Shown here piece after piece: positions 1-8,789 of a stretch of DNA of 64,000 nucleotides. The notes below the pieces were generated by a model, which ran no database searches, was not told where the DNA came from, and saw only the letters and a program-made list of their open reading frames with translations. Position 1 is the stretch's first letter. The number at the start of each line of letters is the position of its first letter. Location of the stretch: NCBI RefSeq assembly GCF_030287405.1, contig NZ_JASVVV010000004.1, forward strand, positions 76,081 through 140,080. The letters run 5' to 3'. The DNA is from Halalkalicoccus sp. NIPERK01 (GTDB lineage: Archaea > Halobacteriota > Halobacteria > Halobacteriales > Halalkalicoccaceae). The translations under genes were made by a program, and so were the position numbers.

Positions 1-2
1 TC

Positions 3-563
3 GACCTGCTGGGCTACGGCGTGCGCGAGACCCCCGCCCTGGAGGGGCTGGTCGAGCGGATCCAGACCAGCCGGATCGAGCGCGGCGGCGAGATCATCCG
101 CCGGGTCGAGGACCGGTTGGGGATCGAACTCGACCTCGAACCCGCCCGGGGCCTGGGCCGGCCACACATCGCGCGCGCCATCGCGGAACACCCCGAGTCG
201 GGGTACGACTACGAGAGGGCGTTCGCGGAGTTGATCGGGGCGAACGGCCCGTGTTACGTCCCGCGAGAGATCCCCGACTTCGAGCGGGGCGTCGCGGCGC
301 TGCGCGAGTCGTGTGCGCTCGTCGGCCTCGCCCATCCCTTCAGATACCCCGATCCGGAACGCGCCCTCTCGCTGACCGCTCGCCTCGACTGCGTCGAGCG
401 GTGGTACCCCTACGGACGGCCCGTCGACACCGACCTCGTAGACCGGGTGATCGAGGAGAACGGGCTGCTCCCGATGGGGGGCAGCGACGCCCACGACGAC
501 CGGCTGGGACGCGCCGGATTGGACGAGTCGACCTACAGAGCGGTCGAAAAGCGGCTGTCGTAA
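3..563 (+). CDS. PHP domain phosphoesterase, 5' truncated by window edge
   Basis: The reading frame is open back to the first bases of the window, so the N-terminus is missing and the GTG at 21 is probably not the start. Visible pieces fit the C-terminal half of a polymerase-and-histidinol-phosphatase (PHP) metal hydrolase: LLGYGV at the cut edge, a conserved HPFRYPDPERAL segment near the middle, and GGSDAHDDRLG near the end, where an Asp-x-His pair normally binds metal. The family hydrolyses phosphoesters with a cluster of divalent metals. The substrate cannot be told from this fragment. Confidence 0.75.
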   Translation, partial: DLLGYGVRETPALEGLVERIQTSRIERGGEIIRRVEDRLGIELDLEPARGLGRPHIARAIAEHPESGYDYERAFAELIGANGPCYVPREIPDFERGVAALRESCALVGLAHPFRYPDPERALSLTARLDCVERWYPYGRPVDTDLVDRVIEENGLLPMGGSDAHDDRLGRAGLDESTYRAVEKRLS

Positions 564-600
564 ACGGAGCCTTCAACCGTGTGCGATTCCTACGAGAGGT

Positions 601-765
601 ATGCGCTGTCACTACTGCGACCGCGATGCGGCCGTCAGCGCGGAGTCGGACGGGGTGCGGGTCGGTCTCTGTGAGGACCACTTCCAGGAGCGACTCGAGG
701 AACTCGCCGAGTCCGAGGAACTCGCCGAGCTACAACAACGCCTCGACGTCGACCGCGAGCGCTAG
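601..765 (+). CDS. small cysteine-containing protein (54 aa)
   Basis: An ATG-started 54-residue ORF beginning MRCHYCDRDAAV. It has a CxxC pair at residues 3 and 6, a third Cys at residue 24 followed by a His in LCEDHFQERL, and then a charged Leu/Glu-rich helix. The arrangement suggests a single small zinc site of the C-x2-C...C-x2-H kind, followed by a helical tail. Haloarchaea carry many such conserved mini-proteins (this may be the DUF6757 type, from memory). No function is known. Codon use matches the surrounding genes, which supports real coding. Confidence 0.7.
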   Translation: MRCHYCDRDAAVSAESDGVRVGLCEDHFQERLEELAESEELAELQQRLDVDRER

Positions 766-1070
766 CCCGGCCGGACGACGCTCCCGCCGCGAGCGCGACT
801 TCTTCCCGCCGGTCCGGGTCCTCGCTCCCTCTCTCGACTTTCTCGTGAGTCCGGTCGAACGCCGGATCGAGCGCCACGGCCCGCGACGAACGTCGAGGGG
901 CCGGCGGCGCGATTCCGCAGGTCTATGTCGGCCGGCCGCGACCGCAGGGGTATGGCGCTTTCGCTGCCGCCGAACGGCCTCGGCTCGCCCGGTCCCCGAA
1001 GAGACGACCCCGACGCAGCCCGCGGAGAGAGCGAACGAGACGGCCGACGGAGCGAGCACGGGGGCGTACC
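766..1070. other. intergenic, no gene seen
   Basis: About 305 G+C-rich bases between the small cysteine protein and the DUF393 gene. Open frames here on both strands are long only because stop codons are rare at this composition. They are arginine- and proline-rich, unlike the acidic proteins around them. I see no convincing promoter, RNA or repeat. Confidence 0.5.
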
Positions 1071-1433
1071 GTGGTAGTGGCGGTTCGCGCCCCGCCGCGG
1101 CTCGTCTACGACGACGACTGCGGGTTCTGTACGTGGTGTGCCGAGTACGCCGACTCCAGGGGCGTGTTCGAACTCGTCGGCTTTTCCGAACTGACGCCCG
1201 ACCAGCGCGCCCGGCTCCCCCGCGGGTACGAGGGCTGTGCCCACCTGCTGACGGACGACGCCGTCTTCTCGTGTGGCCACGCCGTCGAGGAGATCCTCGC
1301 GCGCCTCGGGCCACGCGAACGCACCGCGATCAAGCTCTTTCGACTGCTCCCGGGCCACGAACGCCTCAGGGAGCCGCTCTATCGAACGCTCGCCGACCGC
1401 CGGGCGCTGTGGGGACGGGTCGTCCGGGGATAG
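1071..1433 (+). CDS. DUF393 (DCC family) thiol-disulfide oxidoreductase-like protein
   Basis: A 120-residue protein with the family's N-terminal signature, LVYDDDCGFCTWC (roughly residues 11-23): a YD-DC-xFC core plus an extra Cys, like a thioredoxin-type active site. The remaining C-terminal sequence, including FRLLPGHERL, also matches DCC proteins of about 120-130 residues. Family members are thought to act as small redox proteins but substrates are unknown. A GTG start is used; a second valine-rich start a few codons in is possible. Confidence 0.8.
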   Translation: MVVAVRAPPRLVYDDDCGFCTWCAEYADSRGVFELVGFSELTPDQRARLPRGYEGCAHLLTDDAVFSCGHAVEEILARLGPRERTAIKLFRLLPGHERLREPLYRTLADRRALWGRVVRG

Positions 1434-1475
1434 CGTCGCCTCGCGGGCGATCGCGATCAGCGGAGACGTACCGCG

Positions 1476-2123
1476 TCAGTCGATCGGTTCGACCGATTCG
1501 GCCAGCGTCACGATATTCGCTTCCTCGTCCGTGATCCGCCGTGGATGGCCGCCGAGCAACACCACCAGATCGTCGTCGGTTTCGGCGACGCCGAGGTGGA
1601 GACGGACGTCGATGGGCTGGCCCTCCAGTTCCGTTTCGGCCTCGAACGTCGAGAGATCGACGTCCTCGTCGAGGACGCTGATGACCTCCGTACTGATCTC
1701 GTCGCGGATCGTCACCTCGCCGTACCGTGATTGGAACTCCTCGGCGAGCTCCCGGTTGTCCATGTCCTCGATCGGATTGAACGTCCGACCGCCGACCTCG
1801 GCCTTCGGCGTCGAAGCGACGACGAACAGGGCGCTACGCTGGGAGCCGAGTGGACCCATGTCGATCGCTTTGTCGTACTTCGAGACGACGGTGTCGGCTC
1901 TGACCTCGCGGGAGACACCGCCCACTTCGAACTCCTTCGTAAACGGCACCGTCTCGGTGGTCCGATGGTCGTAGCCGGTGTCCTCCACCGCGGTCTCACT
2001 CGCGCGGATTTCGGTCGCCTCGAAGGTCAGCGGGCCATCGCCGGTCGCGGCCTCCATGCAGCCGGCAGTGGCGGCGGCCGTTCCCGCTACGAGCCCGCCG
2101 AACGCGCGTCGTGTCATCTTCAT
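1476..2123 (-). CDS. Tat-exported lipoprotein, haloarchaeal family of unknown function
   Basis: The protein starts MKMTRRAFGG: a twin-arginine signal with a small-residue hydrophobic stretch ending in a lipobox-like ATAGC, so it is likely exported folded and lipid-anchored at the Cys near residue 22. The mature part is acidic and about 195 residues long, with no enzyme motif that I recognise (it resembles the DUF6517 group, from memory). The start at 2123 is preferred over an upstream ATG at 2150, because that upstream ATG sits inside the TATA box centred near 2152, about 29 bases from 2123. Confidence 0.75.
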   Translation of the reverse strand: MKMTRRAFGGLVAGTAAATAGCMEAATGDGPLTFEATEIRASETAVEDTGYDHRTTETVPFTKEFEVGGVSREVRADTVVSKYDKAIDMGPLGSQRSALFVVASTPKAEVGGRTFNPIEDMDNRELAEEFQSRYGEVTIRDEISTEVISVLDEDVDLSTFEAETELEGQPIDVRLHLGVAETDDDLVVLLGGHPRRITDEEANIVTLAESVEPID

Positions 2124-2147
2124 GTCTTTTAATACCCTCTCCCTAAA

Positions 2148-2158
2148 CATATATATTT
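2148..2158 (-). promoter_or_regulatory. TATA element of the Tat lipoprotein gene
   Basis: On the minus strand this AT-rich run (TATATAT core) stands out from G+C-rich surroundings. It lies about 29 bases before the ATG at 2123, the spacing expected for a leaderless or near-leaderless haloarchaeal transcript. Confidence 0.55.
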
Positions 2159-2286
2159 TTATGTTTTTGGAATGGTGTTTCAGGCCGGCCGTTCCGCGTC
2201 GAACGAACGACCGGAGAGAATCGCACGTGAGGGTGGGTCGGTTGCCGGGGGCGTACGATTCGCGCGCGACCTCGAACTGCCGTCGT

Positions 2287-3450
2287 TCACTCGAACGCGG
2301 CGATTCCCGTCAGATCCTGGCCCAGGATGAGGGTGTGGATGTCGTGGGTGCCCTCGTAGGTGTAGACCGTCTCCATGTTCGCCATGTGGCGCATCGGCGA
2401 GTAGTCGGTCGTGATCCCGTTGCCCCCGAGCATCTCCCTCGCGACCCGCGCCTGATCGCGGGCCATCCGGACGTTGTTCCGTTTCGCCATCGAGACGTGC
2501 TGGGGGCGGAGGTCGCCGCGTTCTTTGAGGTCGGCCAGCCGATGGACGAGCAGTTGGCTCGTCGTGATCTGGGTGGCCATCTCCGCGAGTTTCTCCTGTT
2601 GGATCTGGAAGCTCCCGATGGGCTTGCCGAACTGCTCGCGGTCGCTCGCGTACTCGCGGGCGGTCTCGAAGCAGTCCCGGGCCGCGCCGACCGCGCCCCA
2701 CGCGATGCCGTAGCGCGCCTGCGTGAGACAGGAGAGGGGACCCTTCATGCCCGATACGTTCGGAAGAACGTTCTCCTCGGGGATTCGGACGTCCGAGAGG
2801 CCGATCTCGCCGGTGATGGAGGCGCGCATCGAGAGCTTCTCGTCGATCTTGTTCGTGCTGACGCCGTCGCGGTCGGTCTCGACCAGAAAGCCCCGGACGG
2901 GCGAGCCCTCCGCAGAGACGTCGCGCGCCCAGACGACCGCCACGTCCGCGACCGGCGAGTTGGTGATCCACGTCTTCGACCCCGAGAGGACGTACTCCTC
3001 TCCGTCCTTCTCCGCCCGGGTCTCCATGCTCGCCGGATCCGAACCGTGTTCGGGTTCGGTGAGGCCAAAGCAGCCGATCGCCTCGCCCTCGCCGAGTTTC
3101 GGGAGCCACTCCTCCTTCTGCTCGTCGCTCCCGAAGGCGTGGATGGGGTACATCACCAGCGCCCCCTGGACGCTCGCGGCCGAGCGGATCCCCGAGTCGC
3201 CGGCCTCGAGTTCCTGCATCAACAGGCCGTAGGCGGTCTCGCTCACCCCCGGGAGGCCGTAGCCCTCGAGGTTGGGGGCGAAAAAGCCCAGTTCGCCCAT
3301 CTCGGCCATCAGCCCCTCGGGGAAGGTCCCCTCCTCGAAGTGCTGGCCGATCTCGGGTCTGATGCGGTCGTCGACGAACTCGCGGGCCGTATCGCGGATC
3401 ATCCGCTCCTCGCGCGCGAGGTCGGCCTCCAGTTCCACGTAATCGAGCAT
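2287..3450 (-). CDS. acyl-CoA dehydrogenase, glutaryl-CoA dehydrogenase-like
   Basis: A flavoprotein of 387 residues from the MLDYVELEADL start. It has the three-part acyl-CoA dehydrogenase fold: an all-helical N-terminal domain, a central beta domain with CFGLTEPEHGSDP and KTWITNS, and a C-terminal helical domain with ASDREQFGKPIGSFQ. The C-terminal YTYEGTHDIHTLILG places the catalytic base Glu near residue 366, as in glutaryl-CoA dehydrogenase. It oxidises acyl-CoA at the alpha-beta bond using FAD. No electron-transfer flavoprotein gene is nearby and substrate choice is inferred from resemblance only. Upstream in-frame residues are low-complexity and rejected as coding. Confidence 0.9.
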   Translation of the reverse strand: MLDYVELEADLAREERMIRDTAREFVDDRIRPEIGQHFEEGTFPEGLMAEMGELGFFAPNLEGYGLPGVSETAYGLLMQELEAGDSGIRSAASVQGALVMYPIHAFGSDEQKEEWLPKLGEGEAIGCFGLTEPEHGSDPASMETRAEKDGEEYVLSGSKTWITNSPVADVAVVWARDVSAEGSPVRGFLVETDRDGVSTNKIDEKLSMRASITGEIGLSDVRIPEENVLPNVSGMKGPLSCLTQARYGIAWGAVGAARDCFETAREYASDREQFGKPIGSFQIQQEKLAEMATQITTSQLLVHRLADLKERGDLRPQHVSMAKRNNVRMARDQARVAREMLGGNGITTDYSPMRHMANMETVYTYEGTHDIHTLILGQDLTGIAAFE

Positions 3451-3595
3451 GCGTGTGGGTCGACCCCGACCCCCAAAAGCGCTCCCATCCCCGGTGGATC
3501 GGCCAACGGTGGTCGTTTCGAGCACGCAAAGGGAAACCGGTGGAAGACGAGAGAGACGAGTCTACCGGAGAGAAGGGGACCGAGACGCGTCCCCG

Positions 3596-4294
3596 TCAGT
3601 CGGCGGCGACGCGTCGGGCGCGGAGTTCGTCGACGTACTCGGTGAAGTTCTCGAAGACGAGTTTCGCCTCGCAGGCGGCGGCGTAGTTCTCCTCGGTGAT
3701 GCCCGCGAGCACCTCCCGTCGGCGCTCCTCCGTGATGTCCTTGCGTCGGGTGAGCCGTTCTGCGGTGTCGATGTCGTACTCGGGGTGGAACTGGAGGCCG
3801 AAGACGCGGCCCTTGCGGAAGCCGTGGTTCGAGTACTCGTTCTCCGCGAGCGCCTCCGCGCCCGGCGGGAGGTCGACCACGGCGTCCGAGTGGGTCGTGA
3901 AGGCGAGGAACTCCCGGTCGATCCCCGAGAGGAGCCGCGAGTCGCCGGAGTGGGCGATCCGGTTGTAGCCGATCTCGTAGACGCCCATGTCCTCGACGGT
4001 GCCCCCGAGGACGTCCGCGAGCAACTGGTGGCCGTAACAGATCCCGAGGAACGGGAGGTCGCGGTCGATCGCCTCGCCGATCCATTCCTTCAGGGGGGCG
4101 ATCCACGGCTCGTCCCAGTAGACCGACGAGCGCGAGCCGGTGACGACCGCGCCGTCGTAGTCGAACGAATCGGGGAGCTGTCCGGCGGTGACGTCGAACT
4201 CCGTCAGGGAAGCGTCGAGTTCGCGTCGGAAGTTTCGTTTCGTGTTTCTATCGCCGTGTGACGCGTCGAGAACCGCAAGACGTGGAGGACTCAC
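3596..4294 (-). CDS. class I glutamine amidotransferase (GMP synthase glutaminase-like)
   Basis: A stand-alone GATase of 232 residues. The nucleophile Cys86 lies in FLGICYGHQLLADVLGG, and the partner His170 and Glu172 are in GLQFHPEYD, completing the Cys-His-Glu triad that releases ammonia from glutamine. The length fits a single glutaminase domain with no synthetase attached. It resembles GuaA N-domains, but haloarchaea carry several paralogues of this type, so a role in GMP synthesis is not assured. The GTG at 4294 (VSPPRLAVLDASHG) is chosen; the same frame stays open far upstream only as a shadow of the opposite-strand gene. Confidence 0.8.
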   Translation of the reverse strand: MSPPRLAVLDASHGDRNTKRNFRRELDASLTEFDVTAGQLPDSFDYDGAVVTGSRSSVYWDEPWIAPLKEWIGEAIDRDLPFLGICYGHQLLADVLGGTVEDMGVYEIGYNRIAHSGDSRLLSGIDREFLAFTTHSDAVVDLPPGAEALAENEYSNHGFRKGRVFGLQFHPEYDIDTAERLTRRKDITEERRREVLAGITEENYAAACEAKLVFENFTEYVDELRARRVAAD

Positions 4295-4393
4295 TACCGT
4301 GGTTACGTAACCCACGCCAAAAACGGTTGCGAAACGGACAGCTCTCGCCTGATCGACGATGAACCTTTGGCGTCGGCCCCCGTGGCCCGGGAC

Positions 4394-5506
4394 ATGGACG
4401 CGATCGAACGGGTCGAGGCGGCCTTCGAGACGCACGTCGAGGCGGGCCTCCACCACGGCGCACAGCTCGCGGTCTACCACGAGGGCGACCTCGCCATCGA
4501 CCTCGCGGGCGGGACGACCGGCCCCGAGGGCGAGGAGACCACTCCCGACCGAAAACACGTCCTCTTCTCGTGTACCAAGCCGTACGCGGCGGTCGCGCTG
4601 CACCGCTGTGTCGAGGACGGCCTGCTCGACTACGACGACCGCGTCACGGACCACTGGCCGGGGTTCGCCGAGGGCGGGGAGAAAAGCGAAATCACCGTCC
4701 GCCAGGTGCTCTCGCACCAAGCGGGGCTCCACGAGACGGCCTTCGACGCCGAGTTCGAGCGGTGGGCCGACTGGGAGGCGGCCGTCGCCGCGATGGAAGA
4801 GGCCGAAACGACGTTCTCGCCGGGCGAGACCGCGGCGTACCACTCGCTCTCGTTCGGGTTCCTCGTCGGCGAACTCGTCCGACGGGCGAGCGGAGTACCG
4901 ATAGACGAGTTCGTCGACGAGCGCGTCTTTGCCCCCTTGGGAATGGCCGACACCGACCTGGGGATCCCCGAGGGCGAACCCGACACCACCGCGGCGCTCG
5001 TGGGTTTCGAACCCGGCGAGCGCGCCCGCGAGACCGGGGCGGGCCTCGACGCGTTCTCGAACGCCGAGGCCGCGGCGCTGTTCGGCGAGGAGTGGCTCCA
5101 CCGGGCGGTGGTCCCCGCGGCCTCCGCGACGGGCACTGCGAGGGACATGGCGCGATTCTATAGTTGTCTCGCGAACGGCGGCAAGTTGGACGGGACGACG
5201 GTTCTGGCGGAGGAAACGGTCGAGGAGATGACCGCAGAGCAGGTCGCAGTCGAGCGTGACGGGACCCTCGGGGTGCCCCGTCGCTACGGGCTGGGGGTCG
5301 TCCTCGGGGGCGGCGCGTGGGACAAGTTCGGGACGATATCCCCGAGGCGGGTCTTCGGCCACGGCGGGCTCGGCAGCATCGTCGGCTGGGCCGACCCCGA
5401 CGAACGGCTGGCGTTCGCCTACGTCACCAACGGGATCCGCGAGGAGTTCGAGCACGCCATGCGAGCGAACGCGCTGGCCGACGCGGTGCGGGTCGCGTTC
5501 GCGTGA
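4394..5506 (+). CDS. serine hydrolase, beta-lactamase/esterase (class C fold)
   Basis: This protein of 370 residues has the beta-lactamase-family triad of motifs. The SxxK box (S59-C-T-K62) lies in VLFSCTKPYAAV, the YxS-like box is at Y149-H-S151, and a C-terminal HGG stands in VFGHGGLGSIVGW in place of KTG. Family members are penicillin-binding-protein-like esterases, D-aminopeptidases or EstB-type enzymes. In archaea without peptidoglycan an esterase or amidase role is more likely than peptidoglycan processing. No signal peptide is visible, so it is probably cytoplasmic. The ATG at 4394 is preferred because family similarity begins there. Confidence 0.85.
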   Translation: MDAIERVEAAFETHVEAGLHHGAQLAVYHEGDLAIDLAGGTTGPEGEETTPDRKHVLFSCTKPYAAVALHRCVEDGLLDYDDRVTDHWPGFAEGGEKSEITVRQVLSHQAGLHETAFDAEFERWADWEAAVAAMEEAETTFSPGETAAYHSLSFGFLVGELVRRASGVPIDEFVDERVFAPLGMADTDLGIPEGEPDTTAALVGFEPGERARETGAGLDAFSNAEAAALFGEEWLHRAVVPAASATGTARDMARFYSCLANGGKLDGTTVLAEETVEEMTAEQVAVERDGTLGVPRRYGLGVVLGGGAWDKFGTISPRRVFGHGGLGSIVGWADPDERLAFAYVTNGIREEFEHAMRANALADAVRVAFA

Positions 5507-5548
5507 CGGCCGTCCGGTTTTCCGATGGCGGTACGGTCGGTTCGAGCG

Positions 5549-6466
5549 CTACTGTCGGTCCTCGACCTGTCCCAGTCCCGGAATGGCGACGCGGCGCTCG
5601 ACGTGGTTCATCGCTCTCGACGCGCTCAACACCAGACAGAGGTAGATCGCGCCCACGGTGATGAACACCGCCGTGTACCGGAAGTTCGAGGAGGCGATCG
5701 ACTGGGCCCGCCTGAACAGCTCGGGGACGGTGATGAACGCGGCGAGCGAGGAGTACTTGATCAGGTAGACCAGTTCGTTCGTCCAGCCGGGGATCGCGTA
5801 GCGAAGCCCCTGCGGGAGCACCACGTATCGGATGCCGCCGAGCTTCGAGAGCCCGACCGAACGGGCGGCGGTCAGCTGGCCGCCCTCGACGCTCTGGAGG
5901 GCCGCCCGAATGTACTCGCCCTGATAGGCCGCGCTGTTGATCGTAAAGCCGATGATCGCGACCCAGACGGCCTGACCGGGGATCGCCCCGTAGCCGATGT
6001 AGGGCAGTTCGCGGATCCAACTCGAGAGGCCGAGCCCGTAGTACAGCACGAACAGCTGGGCCAGAAGGGGCGTCCCGCGGATCAACTCGGTGTAGACGAG
6101 CGCCGCGCGACTCGACCAGCGCCCGTAGACCCGCGCGACGCTCAGCGGGACGGCGATGAGAAAGCCAAGAACCATCCCGCCGACCGTCAGCACGACCGTC
6201 AGCCAGATCCCGCTCGCGAAGGTCGGAAGCAGGGAGAGGGCGAAGCCGATCGGTTCGAGTGCGCCCCCGAGGAGCCCGCTCGATTCGAGCCACGCCAGCG
6301 GTGGCAGGGGCTCGCCCCGCGGGACGCCCGCGCCCACCCGGACGAGCACCCAGTCGTTGAACCAGCGCACGAGCAACCAGCCCCAGAACAGGACGCCGCC
6401 ACCGAGGAGCGCCAGCCGGCGAACCGGGTAGCGACCGCCGGTCGCGTGGGCCGCGTCGCCGCTCAC
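5549..6466 (-). CDS. polar amino acid ABC transporter permease
   Basis: A membrane protein of 305 residues belonging to the His/Glu/Gln/Arg/opine family of permeases. It has an N-terminal transmembrane segment and a longer than usual loop, then the conserved permease core. The EAA-type loop that contacts the ATPase is recognisable around AARSVGLSKLGGIRYVVLPQ. It is the last gene of a four-gene leftward importer cluster, after the binding protein (8727), a second permease (7944) and the ATPase (7255). The two permeases probably form a heterodimeric channel. Confidence 0.9.
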   Translation of the reverse strand: MSGDAAHATGGRYPVRRLALLGGGVLFWGWLLVRWFNDWVLVRVGAGVPRGEPLPPLAWLESSGLLGGALEPIGFALSLLPTFASGIWLTVVLTVGGMVLGFLIAVPLSVARVYGRWSSRAALVYTELIRGTPLLAQLFVLYYGLGLSSWIRELPYIGYGAIPGQAVWVAIIGFTINSAAYQGEYIRAALQSVEGGQLTAARSVGLSKLGGIRYVVLPQGLRYAIPGWTNELVYLIKYSSLAAFITVPELFRRAQSIASSNFRYTAVFITVGAIYLCLVLSASRAMNHVERRVAIPGLGQVEDRQ

Positions 6467-6502
6467 CGACCTGCCCTCCCGAACCGGATGGACGAGCCCA
6501 CG

Positions 6503-7255
6503 TCAGGCCTCCGGTCCGTCGTCGGTGAGCCGACCGAGAAACGCCTTCGTCCGGTCGCGCTCGGGGCGATCGAAGAGCCGTTTCGGCGGAGCGGTCTCGA
6601 CGACCCGGCCCTCGTCGAGAAAGGTCACCTGCGAGGCGACCGAGCGGGCAAAGCCCATCTCGTGGGTCGCGACGAGCATCGTCATGCCCTCGTCGGCGAG
6701 CCGGCGCATGACTTCGAGTACCTCCCCGACGAGTTCGGGGTCGAGCGCGCTGGTGGGCTCGTCGAACAGCATGAGCTCGGGCTCCATCGCCAGCGCGCGG
6801 GCGATCCCCACGCGCTGTTGTTGGCCACCGGAGAGCTCGGCGGGATAGGAGTCGGCCTGTCGTGCGATGCCGACCTGTTCGAGTTGCTCGTCGGCGACCC
6901 GGCGGGCGTCCTCCTTGCTCATCCCGCGGACCCGTCGCAGCCCCAACTCGATGTTGCCCCGGGCGGTCAGGTGCGAGAAGAGGTTGAAGTCCTGAAACAC
7001 CATGCCGACCTTCCGGCGCAGTTCGTCCACGTCGGTGTCGGGGCCGGAAACGAGGTCGCCGTCGAGGTAGATCTCCCCGCCGTCGATCTCGGTGAGGCGG
7101 TTGACGCAGCGAAGCAGCGTCGACTTACCGCTCCCGCTGGGGCCGATCAGCACGCCGACGTCGCCCCGGTCCATCGTCAGGCTCACGCCGTCGAGGGCCG
7201 TCTCCTCGCCGTAGCGTTTGACCACGTCCTCGATTTCGAGGAGAGAGCGACTCAC
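6503..7255 (-). CDS. polar amino acid ABC transporter ATP-binding protein (GlnQ type)
   Basis: A 250-residue ATPase with Walker A GPSGSGKST at residues 38-46, the signature LSGGQQQRVGIARAL, Walker B LMLFDEPTSALD, and the switch histidine in LVATHEMGFAR. Sequence and context assign it to the GlnQ/HisP group that drives uptake of polar amino acids. Its start overlaps the stop of the upstream permease by four bases, which implies translational coupling. Confidence 0.93.
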   Translation of the reverse strand: MSRSLLEIEDVVKRYGEETALDGVSLTMDRGDVGVLIGPSGSGKSTLLRCVNRLTEIDGGEIYLDGDLVSGPDTDVDELRRKVGMVFQDFNLFSHLTARGNIELGLRRVRGMSKEDARRVADEQLEQVGIARQADSYPAELSGGQQQRVGIARALAMEPELMLFDEPTSALDPELVGEVLEVMRRLADEGMTMLVATHEMGFARSVASQVTFLDEGRVVETAPPKRLFDRPERDRTKAFLGRLTDDGPEA

Positions 7256-7944
7256 GCGGTCTCACCCCCGGGAATCGCGTACGCGTCGGCCAGCCGATCG
7301 AGCGCGCGGTTCGTCGAGAACGTGAGCACGAAGTAGATCGCGCTCGCGAAGAGGACGATCTCCAGGACGGCGGTCGTCTGCTGGACGAACAGGTCGTAGG
7401 AGCGACTCAGCAGTTCTGCGAGTCCGATCGCGAAGGCGATGCTCGTGTCCTTCAGGACGATCGTGAACTCGTTTTGAAAGCCCGGCACGCTCCGGCGCAG
7501 CGACTGGGGCACGACGACGTGCCTGATCGCTTTCAGTTGGCTCATGCCCACGGACCGGGCGGCCTCGATCTGGCCCGAATCGACGCTCTGGATCGCACCC
7601 CGGAAGATCTGTGACTGGTAGGCCGCGCTCCGGAGCCCGAGCCCGAGGATCGCGGCGAGAAACGCGCTGTCGATCGAGACGACGAAGAACAGCACGATGA
7701 GGATGACGAGGATCGGCGTGCCCCGAAGCACGACGCCCGCGGTCGAGACGACGCCCGCGGAGTAGCGCCCGCCGTAGACCTCGATCGCGCCCGCCGGAAA
7801 CCCCACCAGGAAGCCGAGCAGGACGCTCGCGACCGTCAGGACGATCGTGATCGCGGTCCCGCCGAGCAGGTAGCCCGCGTTCTCGAAGACGAACGCCCAG
7901 TCGCCGGCCTGGAGGGGCGTCGCCACGAATGAGAGCCGTTCCAT
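7252..7944 (-). CDS. polar amino acid ABC transporter permease
   Basis: A 230-residue permease with about five membrane segments and the EAA-like loop AARSVGMSQLKAIRHVVVPQ. It is shorter than the other permease (5549-6466) because it lacks the N-terminal extension. It follows the substrate-binding protein gene closely and overlaps the ATPase gene by four bases, so the four genes form one transcription unit. Confidence 0.92.
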   Translation of the reverse strand: MERLSFVATPLQAGDWAFVFENAGYLLGGTAITIVLTVASVLLGFLVGFPAGAIEVYGGRYSAGVVSTAGVVLRGTPILVILIVLFFVVSIDSAFLAAILGLGLRSAAYQSQIFRGAIQSVDSGQIEAARSVGMSQLKAIRHVVVPQSLRRSVPGFQNEFTIVLKDTSIAFAIGLAELLSRSYDLFVQQTTAVLEIVLFASAIYFVLTFSTNRALDRLADAYAIPGGETA

Positions 7945-7950
7945 CCGCGA

Positions 7951-8727
7951 TCAGTTGCCGAACCACTCGTCGACGAGTTCGTCGTACCGACCGCTGTCCC
8001 GAACGGTCGCGAGCCCGTCGTTGAGCGCGGTCTGGAGCTCCTCTTCGCCCTGACGCAGCCCGAAGCCGTACTGTTCGTTGGTCTCGTGAGTGAACGCGAC
8101 CGTGACCGCCCGCTCGCTCGCGAACGTTTCCGCGACGGGGACGTCCAGCACGAGCGCGTCGACGTTGCCGTTTTCCAGGTCCTCGACCCCGAGGACGTAG
8201 TTGTCGTAGGTGTTGTAATCGCCCTGTGCGATAATCCCCGGCTCGATCAGCTCGCTTTCGACGACCGACTCGCCGGTGGTGCCGCTCTGTGCGCCGACGG
8301 TCGCGCCTTCGAGGTCCTCGAGGGACTGCCAGTCGACGCTCGCGTCCTCGCTGACCAGCACCGACTGGTTGGCGTCGTAGTAGGGATCCGAGAAGGCGAT
8401 CGTCTCCTCGCGGCCGGGCTCGATCGTCATCGCCGCCGCGATCACGTCGATACGGTCGTTCTGGAGCGCGGGGATGAGCGAATCGAACTCGAACTCCTCC
8501 CACTCGTCGGCGAGCGTGTAGTCGGTCTCCTCGACGACGGCCGAAAGCAGGTCGACGTCGAACCCGACCAGATCGCCCCCCTCCTTCATCTCGAACGGCG
8601 GGAACCCCGGCGCGGTCCCGGCGACGATCTCCGAGTCGTCGCCGCCGCCGAGTCCGCCGAGACAGCCCGCAAGCGAGATCCCGGTAACCGCCCCACCGGT
8701 CGTCTTCAAATACGTCCGTCTGTCCAT
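7951..8727 (-). CDS. amino acid ABC transporter substrate-binding lipoprotein
   Basis: A 258-residue periplasmic-binding-protein family 3 member. It starts MDRRTYLKTTGG, a twin-arginine signal ending in the lipobox LAGC, so Cys22 is the likely lipid anchor. After a short Gly/Asp linker comes the bilobed domain, with GFPPFEMKEGGDLVGFDVDL and AFSDPYYDANQSVLV typical of the family. It captures a polar amino acid outside the cell and passes it to the two downstream permeases. The ATG at 8727 lies about 26 bases from a strong BRE/TATA pair, so the transcript is probably leaderless. This excludes the longer open frame upstream. Confidence 0.92.
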   Translation of the reverse strand: MDRRTYLKTTGGAVTGISLAGCLGGLGGGDDSEIVAGTAPGFPPFEMKEGGDLVGFDVDLLSAVVEETDYTLADEWEEFEFDSLIPALQNDRIDVIAAAMTIEPGREETIAFSDPYYDANQSVLVSEDASVDWQSLEDLEGATVGAQSGTTGESVVESELIEPGIIAQGDYNTYDNYVLGVEDLENGNVDALVLDVPVAETFASERAVTVAFTHETNEQYGFGLRQGEEELQTALNDGLATVRDSGRYDELVDEWFGN

Positions 8728-8747
8728 ACACTGATGTACGAAGCGGA

Positions 8748-8766
8748 CGTTTATAACTACCTTTCG
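8748..8766 (-). promoter_or_regulatory. BRE/TATA promoter of the amino acid importer operon
   Basis: Read on the minus strand: CGAAAGGTA followed by GTTATAAACG. This is a near-ideal haloarchaeal BRE plus TATA box centred about 26 bases before the ATG at 8727. Confidence 0.75.
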
Positions 8767-8789
8767 ATGACACCTAGCGCCTTCGATCG

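Noticed and set aside
730-1358. Several overlapping minus-strand open frames
   Set aside because: Arg/Pro/Ser-rich translations typical of non-coding frames in high-G+C DNA; they overlap the supported DUF393 gene.
4295-5455. Long minus-strand open frame continuing upstream of the glutamine amidotransferase
   Set aside because: It is the antisense shadow of the beta-lactamase-fold gene; its sequence is compositionally odd and the amidotransferase family starts at 4294.
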